From Olleya namhaensis (GTDB lineage: Bacteria > Bacteroidota > Bacteroidia > Flavobacteriales > Flavobacteriaceae), in contig NZ_FORM01000006.1 of assembly GCF_900114005.1 (NCBI RefSeq), forward strand, positions 62,001 through 126,000: a DNA stretch of 64,000 nt, written 5' to 3'. Every line of letters begins with the position of its first letter. Within the stretch, counting starts at the first letter, position 1. This document shows positions 56,840 through 64,000 of the stretch, one piece after another. A program made the position numbers and the translations under genes. The notes under the pieces are model-generated. The model was not told the DNA's origin and did no database searches. It saw only the letters and a program-made list of their open reading frames with translations.

Positions 56840-57475
56840 TTGAAGAAAACAAACATCATTATAGCAGACGACCACTTAATGTTTTTAGAGGGCATTAACA
56901 CCATATTGAGTGATATGGAAGAAATTGGTGAAGTCCATTTAGCTACCGAAGGGAAACAAGTGATTAGATTACTAAATCAATTTGAAATTGGTTTAATTAT
57001 TAGCGATATTAATATGCCAAAAATGGATGGTATTGAGTTGCTTACTGAAATCAAGAAAAAACACAGCAGCGTAAAAATTATTATGCTAAGCATGCTTGAT
57101 AACCACAGAACGGTACATAAAGTAATACAAAAAGGAGCGGATGGTTTTGTGCCTAAGTTTACTAGTAAAGACGAATTACAAAAAGCTGTTAGAACAGTAC
57201 TTGGTGACGAACAGTATTTTTCTGAAATTATAAAACAGCGTTATATGGAAAGTGTTTTTGAACGCAAAAAGTATAAAAACATTGAGCTATCACCACGAGA
57301 AAAAGAAGTCTTAGCGCTTTTAGCTGAAGAGTTAACCTCTAAAGAAATTTCAGGAAAATTATTTATTTCTGTTAATACTGTAGAAACGCACCGTAAAAAC
57401 ATTTTACTAAAAACGGGATCTAAAACCACGACTGGTGCTGTAAAATATGCAATCGAATCTGGGTTATTCGATTAA
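56840..57475 (+). CDS. NarL/FixJ-type response regulator
   Basis: A 211-residue response regulator starting at TTG. The receiver domain (1-125) has the acidic pair D-D in 'IIADDHLMFL', phosphoacceptor D56 in 'ISDINMPKMDG' and the conserved lysine near 'VPKFTSKDEL'. The C-terminal LuxR-type helix-turn-helix (about 148-210) has 'LSPREKEVLALLAEELTSKEI' split at the first turn and 'ISVNTVETHRKNIL'. It is the partner of the preceding TPR histidine kinase, 6 bases upstream. Targets are unknown. Confidence 0.93.
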   Translation: MKKTNIIIADDHLMFLEGINTILSDMEEIGEVHLATEGKQVIRLLNQFEIGLIISDINMPKMDGIELLTEIKKKHSSVKIIMLSMLDNHRTVHKVIQKGADGFVPKFTSKDELQKAVRTVLGDEQYFSEIIKQRYMESVFERKKYKNIELSPREKEVLALLAEELTSKEISGKLFISVNTVETHRKNILLKTGSKTTTGAVKYAIESGLFD

Positions 57476-57539
57476 TTACAACGTTTAAAGTAATTGCATT
57501 GGCTTCATTTGGAAACGCGCCCAAAAATACAGGGTTGCA

Positions 57540-58532
57540 TTACCATGCCAAAACACCTTCTGTTTGGAGGGCGTCCTTTAATTGTACTAGGGTTTCGTCG
57601 TAAGACAATGTATCATAATTAGACGTGAGTAAATCGCCTTTATAAATATGATGTGTTTCAAAATCAAAATACGTTACATACACACCTTTTAAGGGGTTTT
57701 GCCATTTGGTGTTTCCGCCATTAACAATGGTTGTGTCACTAAGATAATGCACCCAAGCGGCTCTTGACAATGTGGTTTTATCCAAGAAAATCTTTTGTGC
57801 GTTATAAATTTTAAAGTTAGGTTGTGACTGCCTTAAATACTGGTTTACCTTTTTTAAAATAGAAGTTTCCACCGTTTTTAGACCTGATGCTTTTTCCGAT
57901 AACATAAAAAAGACGCTATGCCATTTACTATCAAACACCTCCAGTGGCACTTCCAGAAACCCATCGGGATGCTCAGGTGTTTTTATAACAATGGCAATAT
58001 CCGTGTAGATGCCCAAATCTTCATAAAAATAATTTAAACGCACTATAAAACGTTTTATTAATTCCTGTAAGGCGTCCGGCTCTAAATTGGCCTCTAAAAT
58101 CAAGTCAATAGTATTAGTATTAAATGTTATTGTGGGACATTCGGTTTTAAACAGGCGCTTTATGGCTTGTCTGCTATCGTAACGTTTTGTGGCTGCCAAA
58201 TAGCGCGCATTAATCGTGTTTTGTTCCGTGTTTCCGCTAGTTACAGCATTGTCTTCTAAAATGGTTTTTAGATTAATATGACAATAAAATTCGATTTCAG
58301 GAGTATCCGTATTATATAACAAGACGGTAAACATATTAGGATCCATGTTTCCGCTATTAAAAAAGCGCTTTAACCATTTATAGCTAACCTCATCCTGATA
58401 CTTAATCTTTAAATACGCCTCTAAATTAGTGGTGGCGTGTTGCTTTGAAATGCCACCCACTAGTCGCGTAAAATTTGCAACTAGCAGCACGATAACCAAC
58501 AGACAAATCCCTAATATAATTGCAATTTTCAT
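57540..58532 (-). CDS. Uncharacterised protein with N-terminal membrane anchor
   Basis: A 330-residue protein. Residues 3-27 form one hydrophobic helix ('IAIILGICLLVIVLLVANF') that most likely anchors it in the membrane rather than being cleaved. The remainder has alternating strands and helices, with no motif that I recognise. It is convergent with the response regulator gene, from which it is separated by 64 bases, so it is not part of that operon. Function cannot be assigned. Confidence 0.6.
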   Translation of the reverse strand: MKIAIILGICLLVIVLLVANFTRLVGGISKQHATTNLEAYLKIKYQDEVSYKWLKRFFNSGNMDPNMFTVLLYNTDTPEIEFYCHINLKTILEDNAVTSGNTEQNTINARYLAATKRYDSRQAIKRLFKTECPTITFNTNTIDLILEANLEPDALQELIKRFIVRLNYFYEDLGIYTDIAIVIKTPEHPDGFLEVPLEVFDSKWHSVFFMLSEKASGLKTVETSILKKVNQYLRQSQPNFKIYNAQKIFLDKTTLSRAAWVHYLSDTTIVNGGNTKWQNPLKGVYVTYFDFETHHIYKGDLLTSNYDTLSYDETLVQLKDALQTEGVLAW

Positions 58533-58644
58533 AGTCCTTTATTTATACAATAAAATTAGACTTATTTAAAAGTGGGCGCCTCACGGAATTCAGTGAGATT
58601 TAACATTCACTTAAATGAGGTGTTTTATTTATGTGGTGTTAAAA

Positions 58645-58652
58645 TACCTTTG
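58645..58652 (+). promoter_or_regulatory. -7 promoter element (TACCTTTG) of the 131-residue protein gene
   Basis: TACCTTTG fits TAnnTTTG and ends 29 bases before the ATG at 58682. Confidence 0.6.
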
Positions 58653-58681
58653 AACTATCAATAACATTTAAAATAGGTATC

Positions 58682-59077
58682 ATGGGATTAAAAGAAAGAA
58701 AAGCAGCAAAATCTATTGAAGATCAATATTTAGCAGATTACCAAAAAGAAATTAATGACATCGTGGGTAAACCTGTTCCTGTAACTATTAACTGGGATAC
58801 GTTTGATATCGATTCTATTAAATTTGTACCAAGTGTGTGTTTACAACGTCTTACAGATGGTTTAAAAGAAGTTTGTAATGATGCTATGGGTAAGGAAGCT
58901 GTGCAGGAAGGGATTAATACTATTGAAGTATTTTGTATCCCTAACGAAGGTGCAGAAGACAACAAAGCACTTACATTAGACGCTGGTGTCTTTAGTTTAA
59001 CAGCGTGTTGGGGCGGACACCACAGTGGCTATTATACGGATTTAGTAATTCGCGATTACTTAGAAAACACGTTATAA
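58682..59077 (+). CDS. Uncharacterised 131-residue soluble protein
   Basis: A small soluble protein with a lysine- and acid-rich N-terminus, two predicted strands ('PVPVTINWDTFDID' and 'GINTIEVFCIPNEG') and a C-terminal 'LTACWGGHHSGYYTD' segment with a His pair and several aromatics. No known family was recognised. It has its own -7 promoter element and a good terminator, so it is a self-contained expressed gene. The H-H and C-W-G-G residues could bind a ligand or metal, but that is only a guess. Confidence 0.6.
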   Translation: MGLKERKAAKSIEDQYLADYQKEINDIVGKPVPVTINWDTFDIDSIKFVPSVCLQRLTDGLKEVCNDAMGKEAVQEGINTIEVFCIPNEGAEDNKALTLDAGVFSLTACWGGHHSGYYTDLVIRDYLENTL

Positions 59078-59100
59078 ACGTACTAACCGTATTTGAATTA

Positions 59101-59134
59101 AAAAAAGGAAAACCCTATCGTTTTCCTTTTTTTT
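59101..59134 (+). terminator. Terminator after the 131-residue protein gene
   Basis: AAAAGGAAAAC and GTTTTCCTTTT form an 11-bp perfect stem with a 6-base loop and a run of T. Confidence 0.85.
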
Positions 59135-59223
59135 ATGCCTTTTATGTTCCGCTTTTTTTAGTCGTACTGTTGCTACTATTAACACTACTTATAATGCAAA
59201 GGTTACGCTGACTTTAGCGCACG

Positions 59224-59255
59224 AAAAAGCCCTTAAGCAGCCACGCTTAAAGGCT
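59224..59255 (-). terminator. Terminator after the TssD-like gene
   Basis: AGCCCTTAAGC and GCTTAAAGGCT pair with a single mismatch around a 6-base loop and are followed on the minus strand by five T. Confidence 0.75.
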
Positions 59256-59279
59256 AATTCTAACAATCTAAATTAGCTA

Positions 59280-59681
59280 TTAACTTAATGGTATACTGTT
59301 ATAAACCACGCCTTTTAAAATAGTATTAAAATAGGCTTCGTTTAATTGTGTGTTATACTCCGTAAACGATTGACTACATCCTGTTGCTACTGCCTCTTCA
59401 AAAACAAGCTCAATAGTTGGTTGGTCACTATTGTCATGATAGATTTTAAGACTACCAGACCACTTTCCTGGTTGGTTAGATATCCATTGGATAAATAAAG
59501 GATCTATAGCCTCTTTTATACCTCCAGAAAGATTAACCTCAATAGGCATACGGTCTTGCTCCTCTTGATAGTAATGTGTCGAAAAATTATAATCACACTG
59601 ACTTAGTGCAAATAGTTTTTCTGTAGTGTTATCTTTTCTGATTAGTAATTCTATTTTGGTATTATTATCTGATGTTTCCAT
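59280..59681 (-). CDS. TssD/Hcp-like tube protein (orphan, tentative)
   Basis: A 133-residue beta-rich protein. The order of features resembles TssD, the Hcp tube protein of the Bacteroidota type VI secretion system. There is a 'QCDYNFS' strand near the N-terminus, a central G-G-x-x-E/K region before a short helix with F-I-Q-W, then 'KWSGSLKIYHDNSD', the 'IELVFEEAVATG' strand and a final C-terminal strand. Family members normally have a C-x-Y-x-F...G-G...W...S-G-x-I...L-x-F-x-x-A succession, and the match is good but not close. No other T6SS gene is visible in the window, so it would be an orphan tube homologue. An alternative is an unrelated beta-barrel protein. Confidence 0.5.
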   Translation of the reverse strand: METSDNNTKIELLIRKDNTTEKLFALSQCDYNFSTHYYQEEQDRMPIEVNLSGGIKEAIDPLFIQWISNQPGKWSGSLKIYHDNSDQPTIELVFEEAVATGCSQSFTEYNTQLNEAYFNTILKGVVYNSIPLS

Positions 59682-59726
59682 AGTTGAATTTATTATTGAT
59701 TATATACTATTATGTTGCAGGATTAA

Positions 59727-60416
59727 CTACAAACATGCTTCGATTAGTTCTTGTAATTGGTGCGCAGACGCTACACTTTTTAAACTTTTAGATACATCTA
59801 AAGTTATGGACAAGGTTCCGGCTGCTAAGCTTACCGCATTTGTTGTATCTAAATTAAATTGAATTGTAGATACCGACTCTGTAAACGCTGCTTTGGATAA
59901 GTTATCCTTCGCGATATTAGCCATCGTATCTTTTAGTAAGGTTATGGCATTATGTGCGTAGTATTTTTGGTTATCATTAGGGGTGTCCTGATAACTATAA
60001 GTTACAGCAATCTGTTTGTTTAAGGTTGCTTTTAGGTCTAGCGCCACACTATTCATTTCTTTTTTAAGTTGAAGCATGGTTGGTATTTTACCTGCTGGTG
60101 GCGTAAACGCGATGGTTCCGTCTGATAACAGGTAAGCATAACTTTCTATATTACGAATGGAAACCGAAGCGATGCTACTAGATTGTAAGTACTGTAATTG
60201 GGCTTTACGATCGTATAATTCGCATAGCAAAATCACTCCTTTTGTACTATCATAGTTTACAAAAATACCAGACGCGCTGCTAGTATGCGTGGTAATGGTT
60301 ACCATTGGCATATTAGGTTTGTCTTGATGTCTTTCTTTATCTGCTATCTGTTGTAGTAGTGTTACCACCTCACTAATATCTAGTGCAGGCAATTGTAACA
60401 TTGTTTTATAATCCAT
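59727..60416 (-). CDS. Uncharacterised 229-residue protein
   Basis: A soluble protein with no signal peptide, unknown to me. The N-terminal 100 residues are beta-rich and small-barrel-like ('MVTITTHTSSASGIFVNYD', 'VILLCELYDRKAQLQYLQ'). The C-terminal half is helical, with two charged amphipathic helices at about 125-150 and 210-229. It is 45 bases upstream of the TssD-like gene on the same strand, so the two could be co-expressed. A structural or chaperone role for the TssD-like protein is possible but not supported by motif. Confidence 0.5.
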   Translation of the reverse strand: MDYKTMLQLPALDISEVVTLLQQIADKERHQDKPNMPMVTITTHTSSASGIFVNYDSTKGVILLCELYDRKAQLQYLQSSSIASVSIRNIESYAYLLSDGTIAFTPPAGKIPTMLQLKKEMNSVALDLKATLNKQIAVTYSYQDTPNDNQKYYAHNAITLLKDTMANIAKDNLSKAAFTESVSTIQFNLDTTNAVSLAAGTLSITLDVSKSLKSVASAHQLQELIEACL

Positions 60417-60574
60417 AAGTCTATCTATTTGCTTAGATCACAAAATTGATATATTATGTATGAAGTTTAGTAACGGTTTTCAGTGATATTTATAAGTCGT
60501 TAAAAAACAACGCCCATTATCCAACACATGGTATTAATAGTAGGGTTTTAAACTAGTATAAATGGGGTTAAAAA

Positions 60575-60943
<369 letters not shown>

Positions 60944-61065
60944 TTAGATATTATTCAAAAGTAAAAAATATAACCTTTATTATTCTTAAAGAACCAATAA
61001 CAAACTCTTCTAAATTACCACACGCCTCTATACATTTAATTGTTATCTAAAATATAAACTATGAA

Positions 61066-61100
61066 AAACAAAAAACGCCAAACAAAATTTGCTTGACGTC
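61066..61100 (-). terminator. Terminator after the small 34-residue ORF
   Basis: CGCCAAAC and GCTTGACG pair with two G-U pairs around a 7-base loop, followed on the minus strand by T-rich sequence. It lies 30 bases beyond the small ORF and supports its transcription. Confidence 0.65.
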
Positions 61101-61127
61101 TTGATAATTAAATAAAACAAATACTTA

Positions 61128-61232
61128 TTATTCTTCTCTAGAATGATGGTATTCATCATTATTCGAATTTAATTGATTTGCATGATTGTCATTGTCTGAC
61201 TGAATTTGGTCTTCATTTCTGTGATCTCTCAT
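61128..61232 (-). CDS. Small hydrophilic 34-residue ORF
   Basis: An ATG-initiated minus-strand ORF encoding 34 residues rich in Asn, Asp, His and Glu, with no hydrophobic segment. It is followed by a terminator-like hairpin and preceded, through the broken 40-codon ORF, by a TACATTTG promoter element at 61472-61479. Its composition is like that of small, polar stress- or phage-associated peptides. Whether it is translated is uncertain; the terminator and promoter are the main support. Confidence 0.4.
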   Translation of the reverse strand: MRDHRNEDQIQSDNDNHANQLNSNNDEYHHSREE

Positions 61233-61272
61233 AATAATTGAATTTTTAAATTAATAATTAAGTGGTTTTATA

Positions 61273-61396
61273 TTATTTGTTTTTTTTAGGTTGAATTTTC
61301 TTTTTTACCGCACGGTCAACTCTCTCAATAAACAAATCACCCCCTTTATCTTTTGTAGTTTTTTTGTCTATTGCTTTTTTGATTCTTTTTACTCAT
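61273..61396 (-). pseudogene. Small basic ORF broken by a homopolymer indel
   Basis: From the ATG at 61396 the frame stops after 16 codons. The adjacent frame is open through to the TAA at 61273 and reads lysine-rich sequence with '...KGGDLFIERVDRAVKKKI...'. Deleting one A from the run of five A (plus-strand T at 61386-61390) joins them into a 40-codon ORF beginning M-S-K-R-I-K-K-A-I-D. This is either a real frameshift or a sequencing error at the homopolymer. No family is recognised; it resembles small basic nucleic-acid-binding peptides. Confidence 0.4.
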
Positions 61397-61569
61397 AATT
61401 ATTTGTTTAAAAAAATTAATATTTCAAGTTTAAAATAGATGGCCATCGTATAGTTTACTTGCTTTGTTTTTCAAATGTAACTTTACTCCTAATCACATTT
61501 TCTAATATGTGATAGACAAGCTATATTTGGGTTATTGCCTCGTGTTTTCGGGCTATTAAAACTTACTTT
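61397..61569. other. Intergenic region between the small ORFs and the HAD gene
   Basis: Holds a minus-strand -7 promoter element TACATTTG at 61472-61479, probably for the small ORFs below it. A weak hairpin-like 'GCC...GGC' at 61537-61553 may end the viperin-operon transcript. A GATGGCCATC palindrome lies at 61438-61447. No further gene is seen. Confidence 0.45.
61472..61479 (-). promoter_or_regulatory. -7 promoter element (TACATTTG) for the small ORF unit
   Basis: TACATTTG on the minus strand lies 75 bases upstream of the first small ORF start. It is independent of the viperin operon that ends at 61570. Confidence 0.45.
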
Positions 61570-61980
61570 TTAATCCAGTAGAAAATCTAAAACATTATTC
61601 CATTTTAAAAATGCATCAGTACCAAAATGAATATGTTTCCCTTCAAATTTATCTACGCCATAATTTTTAGTATCATCAATAATAAAATCTCCTTTTACCA
61701 AGTTTTTATTATGAGTTAATATCAATCTTTTATTAGCCTCCAAACCCAAATGCTTTTCAACCCATAAGCGTTTTTCCATCCAACAATGCGGATTACTCCA
61801 AACTGGTGTTGATACAATGTAACACTCATACTTAGCGCTCAAAGCTTTAAAAGCATTTACAGCACCTTCCAAAGGTTTATTATTCAAGAAAAAACCTTCC
61901 TTATTTTTATTTTCGCTAAAAGGTCCGTCTCCTAGTTGCACTAAAACACCGTCCATGTCTATTAATACTATCTTTTTCAT
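61570..61980 (-). CDS. HAD-family 5'(3')-nucleotidase (NT5C type) in the viperin operon
   Basis: A 136-residue haloacid-dehalogenase phosphatase resembling 5'(3')-deoxyribonucleotidases. The nucleophile D8 and acid D10 are in 'LIDMDGVLVQL'. A T/S motif is near 'CYIVSTPVWSN'. The family segment 'KRLWVEKHLG' is followed by 'LILTHNKNLVKGDFIIDDT' with its lysine and D-D pair. It should remove phosphate from nucleoside monophosphates in the cytoplasm. It is the third gene of the operon, 4 bases after the 97-residue protein. It may clear or recycle ddh-nucleotides or set nucleotide pools; a housekeeping salvage role is the alternative. Confidence 0.85.
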   Translation of the reverse strand: MKKIVLIDMDGVLVQLGDGPFSENKNKEGFFLNNKPLEGAVNAFKALSAKYECYIVSTPVWSNPHCWMEKRLWVEKHLGLEANKRLILTHNKNLVKGDFIIDDTKNYGVDKFEGKHIHFGTDAFLKWNNVLDFLLD

Positions 61981-61984
61981 ACTA

Positions 61985-62278
61985 TTATATTTTACTGATT
62001 ATTAAATAATTTTGTTCTCTATTTTGTGCGTAATATTCTTGAAGCTCACAATAAAAACAAGTGATTAGCGTGTTATTATCTATTTTAATGAATAGCTCTT
62101 TATTTACTTTAATATTTACCTTTTTTAAAACTTTCCTACTCACTATAAGGAGTGTATTAGTTTTATTTGTCTCTACATTTTTTAAGATAGATCTTAATAC
62201 ACTATCCTTTATTGTTCTATCCCATTGTCGGTAGGCAAAATGTTCTGTTTTACAAAAACCTGCAATATTATTGCCCAT
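61985..62278 (-). CDS. 97-residue unknown protein in the viperin operon
   Basis: A small soluble protein with no recognised domain. It has a 'HFAYRQWDRTI' segment near the N-terminus and then strands 'NTLLIVSRKVLK' and 'ELFIKIDNNTLITCFYC'. The H...R...R then beta-strand pattern weakly recalls DUF4258/RelE-like small RNases, but this is not a firm match. Its ATG lies 11 bases inside the end of the kinase-viperin gene, and the HAD gene follows after 4 bases, so it is an integral, translationally coupled part of the operon. Possible roles are an RNase-type effector, an inhibitor or a partner of viperin. Confidence 0.6.
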   Translation of the reverse strand: MGNNIAGFCKTEHFAYRQWDRTIKDSVLRSILKNVETNKTNTLLIVSRKVLKKVNIKVNKELFIKIDNNTLITCFYCELQEYYAQNREQNYLIISKI

Positions 62279-63701
62279 AAGTCAGCTCCTCCTTTCTTAA
62301 ATCTTGGTTCTTATCATTACTCCAATCATAAACTCCCCCTCTATCTAAAAACTTTTCCAAATCATAATTCATAGTTTTTAAAGCTTCTTGGACACCTACT
62401 TCTAAAATTGGTTTACTATAATTATGAGTCCCTTCTGCATTATCAAAAAAGCGGCCTGCAGGATCAACCATCACATAACTTCCTTTAATCTCATCATTAG
62501 ATTCTGGTACAATAGTTTTTACATCTTCATGTGTAGTTAAAAAATAATTATACTCTGCTGTTGTTATTTTAAACTTATCAATTTTAATATCATTTTGACC
62601 CTCAATAGGTAATACTTGTAATACTTTCCAACGTTGCGGATTAGCGTATTCTATAAATTCTGTTAAGTTGTCTTTATAGTTTACTTTATTAACCACAGTG
62701 TTAATCTTTAAACCATAACCATACATTTTAATAGTATCCACTAAATCATAATAAAATGCTTTGCTTAATGGTGTTTTTCCTGTAATTGCGCGACCTATTT
62801 TAATATTATTTTCATCTTCTAAACTATCTATACTTACAGCAATCCAATCTAAATAGGCTGTGTTAGCTTTTAAAAATGCGTCCGTTAATTTACTACCATT
62901 GGTTACAATCATAGTAGTCATTCCCAATTGCTTTGCCTTTTTAATTAAACTTGGTAACCACTTACATAATAAAGGCTCTCCTCCTGCAAATGTTATTTTT
63001 TCAAAACCTGCTGCTGCAATATTTTCTACTACTTGTAAAGCTTCCGCTTCGGGCAAATGTCCTTTTGGCACAACATCCCTTACTACATCTTCAAAAGTTG
63101 CAAAACAAAATTCACAACGCATATTGCATGCTTTCCATAAATGAAAATTGATACTTGGAATTGCAACTACAGCATTACACTCTTGATAATGTTTAATTAT
63201 TTGTTGAGACACTTCTTTAGCTGTAAAACCATCTGTATTAATAACTAAATCATAGTTATTATCGTTTGTAAAATCAACATTGTAGCGCTCTAAAAAACGT
63301 GTTCTCATAGCGTCATTTCTTAACTTAATTGCTTGTGGACTTGTTACCTCATCTACTCTATTTCCCGAGCTTATTCTATCTGATGCATTTTGGTCTGATG
63401 CTTTTAATAGTACATTAAAAGCATTGCCTATAAAATGAAATCCAAGTCTATAATCAATAATTATATTGTCTTTACTATTGCATTCTGCTTTAAATTTATC
63501 GTCAATTATGTGGTCTAATTCTGGATGATTATTACAATGTTTTTGAAATTGATTAATAGTCATTCCATACGTTTCCATTGCAAATGTTCTAGTATAATTT
63601 CCAACAGATATAAATTCAAATTTTAATTGGTCTTCAATTAGTTTTCCTACTGTAGATTTTCCTGTTCCTGCAAATCCGCTTAATGTTATTTTGTTTTTCA
63701 T
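62268..63701 (-). CDS. Prokaryotic viperin (radical SAM) fused to an N-terminal cytidylate-kinase-like domain
   Basis: A 477-residue fusion. Residues 1-172 form a P-loop nucleotide kinase of the archaeal cytidylate-kinase type, with Walker A G9-F-A-G12-T-G-K15-S-T and then 'FISVGNYTR'. Residues 176-477 are a viperin. The radical SAM motif C192-x3-C196-x2-C199 lies in 'NFHLWKACNMRCEFC'. The SAM-binding G-G-E motif follows in 'FAGGEPLL'. 'RWKVLQVLPIEGQN', 'VPESNDEIKGSYV' and 'KFLDRGGVYDWS' closely follow vertebrate viperin. Viperins convert CTP (in bacteria also UTP or GTP) to 3'-deoxy-3',4'-didehydro chain terminators. The fused kinase would supply the NTP or phosphorylate nucleotides, as CMPK2 does beside RSAD2. 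It heads the three-gene operon. Confidence 0.93.
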   Translation of the reverse strand: MKNKITLSGFAGTGKSTVGKLIEDQLKFEFISVGNYTRTFAMETYGMTINQFQKHCNNHPELDHIIDDKFKAECNSKDNIIIDYRLGFHFIGNAFNVLLKASDQNASDRISSGNRVDEVTSPQAIKLRNDAMRTRFLERYNVDFTNDNNYDLVINTDGFTAKEVSQQIIKHYQECNAVVAIPSINFHLWKACNMRCEFCFATFEDVVRDVVPKGHLPEAEALQVVENIAAAGFEKITFAGGEPLLCKWLPSLIKKAKQLGMTTMIVTNGSKLTDAFLKANTAYLDWIAVSIDSLEDENNIKIGRAITGKTPLSKAFYYDLVDTIKMYGYGLKINTVVNKVNYKDNLTEFIEYANPQRWKVLQVLPIEGQNDIKIDKFKITTAEYNYFLTTHEDVKTIVPESNDEIKGSYVMVDPAGRFFDNAEGTHNYSKPILEVGVQEALKTMNYDLEKFLDRGGVYDWSNDKNQDLRKEELTYGQ

Positions 63702-63727
63702 TGGTTTAAGTTTAATGGTTAGTTAAT

Positions 63728-63752
63728 CCTCGCCTTTCTAAAAAAGACGAGG
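63728..63752. terminator. Hairpin in the leader of the kinase-viperin gene
   Basis: CCTCG and CGAGG, plus CTTT and AAAG after one mismatch, form a stem-loop between the 46-residue ORF and the fusion gene. No clear T run follows on the minus strand, so it is as likely an attenuator or mRNA-stabilising structure as a terminator. Confidence 0.5.
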
Positions 63753-63764
63753 TATTATTAATAA

Positions 63765-63905
63765 TTACTTTTTAGAATTCTGATTTGGATTTAACTGCTT
63801 ACCTCTATTACCATGCACTTTACTATTTGCAGCATTAGTTCCAGAAGTTCCATTGTTTGAATTTGCTTGATTTGACTTGTGATTGTTTTGTTTTGAATTA
63901 CTCAT
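63765..63905 (-). CDS. Small Asn/Ser/Lys-rich 46-residue ORF upstream of viperin
   Basis: An ATG-initiated minus-strand ORF of 46 codons, extremely rich in Asn, Ser, Lys and Gly, without hydrophobic residues, so it is probably disordered. It lies 63 bases upstream of the kinase-viperin gene on the same strand, with a hairpin between. It could be an expressed leader peptide of the operon or an independent small stress protein. A close relative by composition is the small ORF at 61128. The only support is the open frame and the start codon. Confidence 0.4.
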   Translation of the reverse strand: MSNSKQNNHKSNQANSNNGTSGTNAANSKVHGNRGKQLNPNQNSKK

Positions 63906-64000
63906 TTTTTTAGGTTTTAATTAGATTTTTAAAAGTTCAGCACCATGCTAAACCCTTATTATTACTGTAAAGATGCAGATGATTACAATTAAATTTTCTA
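63906..64000. other. Window edge upstream of the small ORF and viperin operon
   Basis: No gene is seen. The best minus-strand -7 candidate is a poor match (CATCTTTA at 63971-63978), so the promoter of the viperin operon may be weak, need an activator, or lie beyond the window. Confidence 0.3.

Noticed and set aside
61522-61529. A plus-strand TATATTTG promoter match
   Set aside because: No plus-strand gene lies to its right for over 2 kb, so it is probably a chance match.

Overview
The window looks like a chromosomal segment of a member of the Bacteroidota, most likely a marine Flavobacteriaceae. The DNA is clearly AT-rich. Several genes are preceded by the Bacteroidota -7 promoter element TAnnTTTG, and Shine-Dalgarno signals are weak or absent. 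Family choices fit this group: FtsK, LolA and an LptF/G permease in series, a RibBA with a degenerate cyclohydrolase half, DUF3857/transglutaminase and metallophosphoesterase-barrel proteins, and a DnaE/DinB/S24 mutagenesis cassette. The family-level placement is inference.

Left third (1-24,050). A small b-type cytochrome and a flavin reductase form a putative membrane electron-transfer pair. Then come an AraC regulator, an aldehyde dehydrogenase, a decayed flavoprotein remnant and a divergent MdaB/LysR pair. An oxidative-stress block follows (ankyrin protein, KatG, fasciclin protein, Tpx). Next is an envelope/housekeeping run: DgkA, FtsK, LolA, LptF/G-type permease and RibBA. The section ends with a secreted transglutaminase-like protein, a DegT aminotransferase, a thioredoxin, a nitroreductase and a tRNA-Ser(TGA).

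Middle (24,050-37,801). All but the last two genes here are on the minus strand. They include a DUF5706 (Pycsar-effector-like) membrane protein without a visible cyclase. An apparent operon follows: a metallophosphoesterase-like outer-membrane protein whose metal-binding motifs are lost, a Rieske/FMN-glutamate-synthase fusion, an unknown protein and a DUF6789 membrane protein. Then comes a damage-inducible-looking cassette. DnaE and a catalytically intact DinB are divergent from a LexA/UmuD-like XRE-S24 protein, which overlaps a DnaQ/GIY-YIG nuclease. The divergent promoters form a symmetric pair around a GTAA-N7-TTAC palindrome.

Right third (38,043-64,000). About 23 kb is filled with poorly characterised proteins: DUF4132 and its small partner, a SUKH-like protein, two lipoproteins, a DUF6892-like protein, DUF1266, TPR proteins and a TssD/Hcp-like protein. 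It includes a five-gene plus-strand run ending in a TPR histidine kinase and a NarL-type response regulator. At the far right is the most striking locus, a prokaryotic viperin. Its radical SAM domain is fused to an N-terminal cytidylate-kinase-like domain, in a tight operon with a 97-residue unknown protein and an NT5C-type HAD nucleotidase. This mirrors the vertebrate CMPK2-RSAD2 pairing in one polypeptide and is very likely an antiviral nucleotide-synthesis system. Small basic or polar ORFs flank it, one broken by a homopolymer indel.
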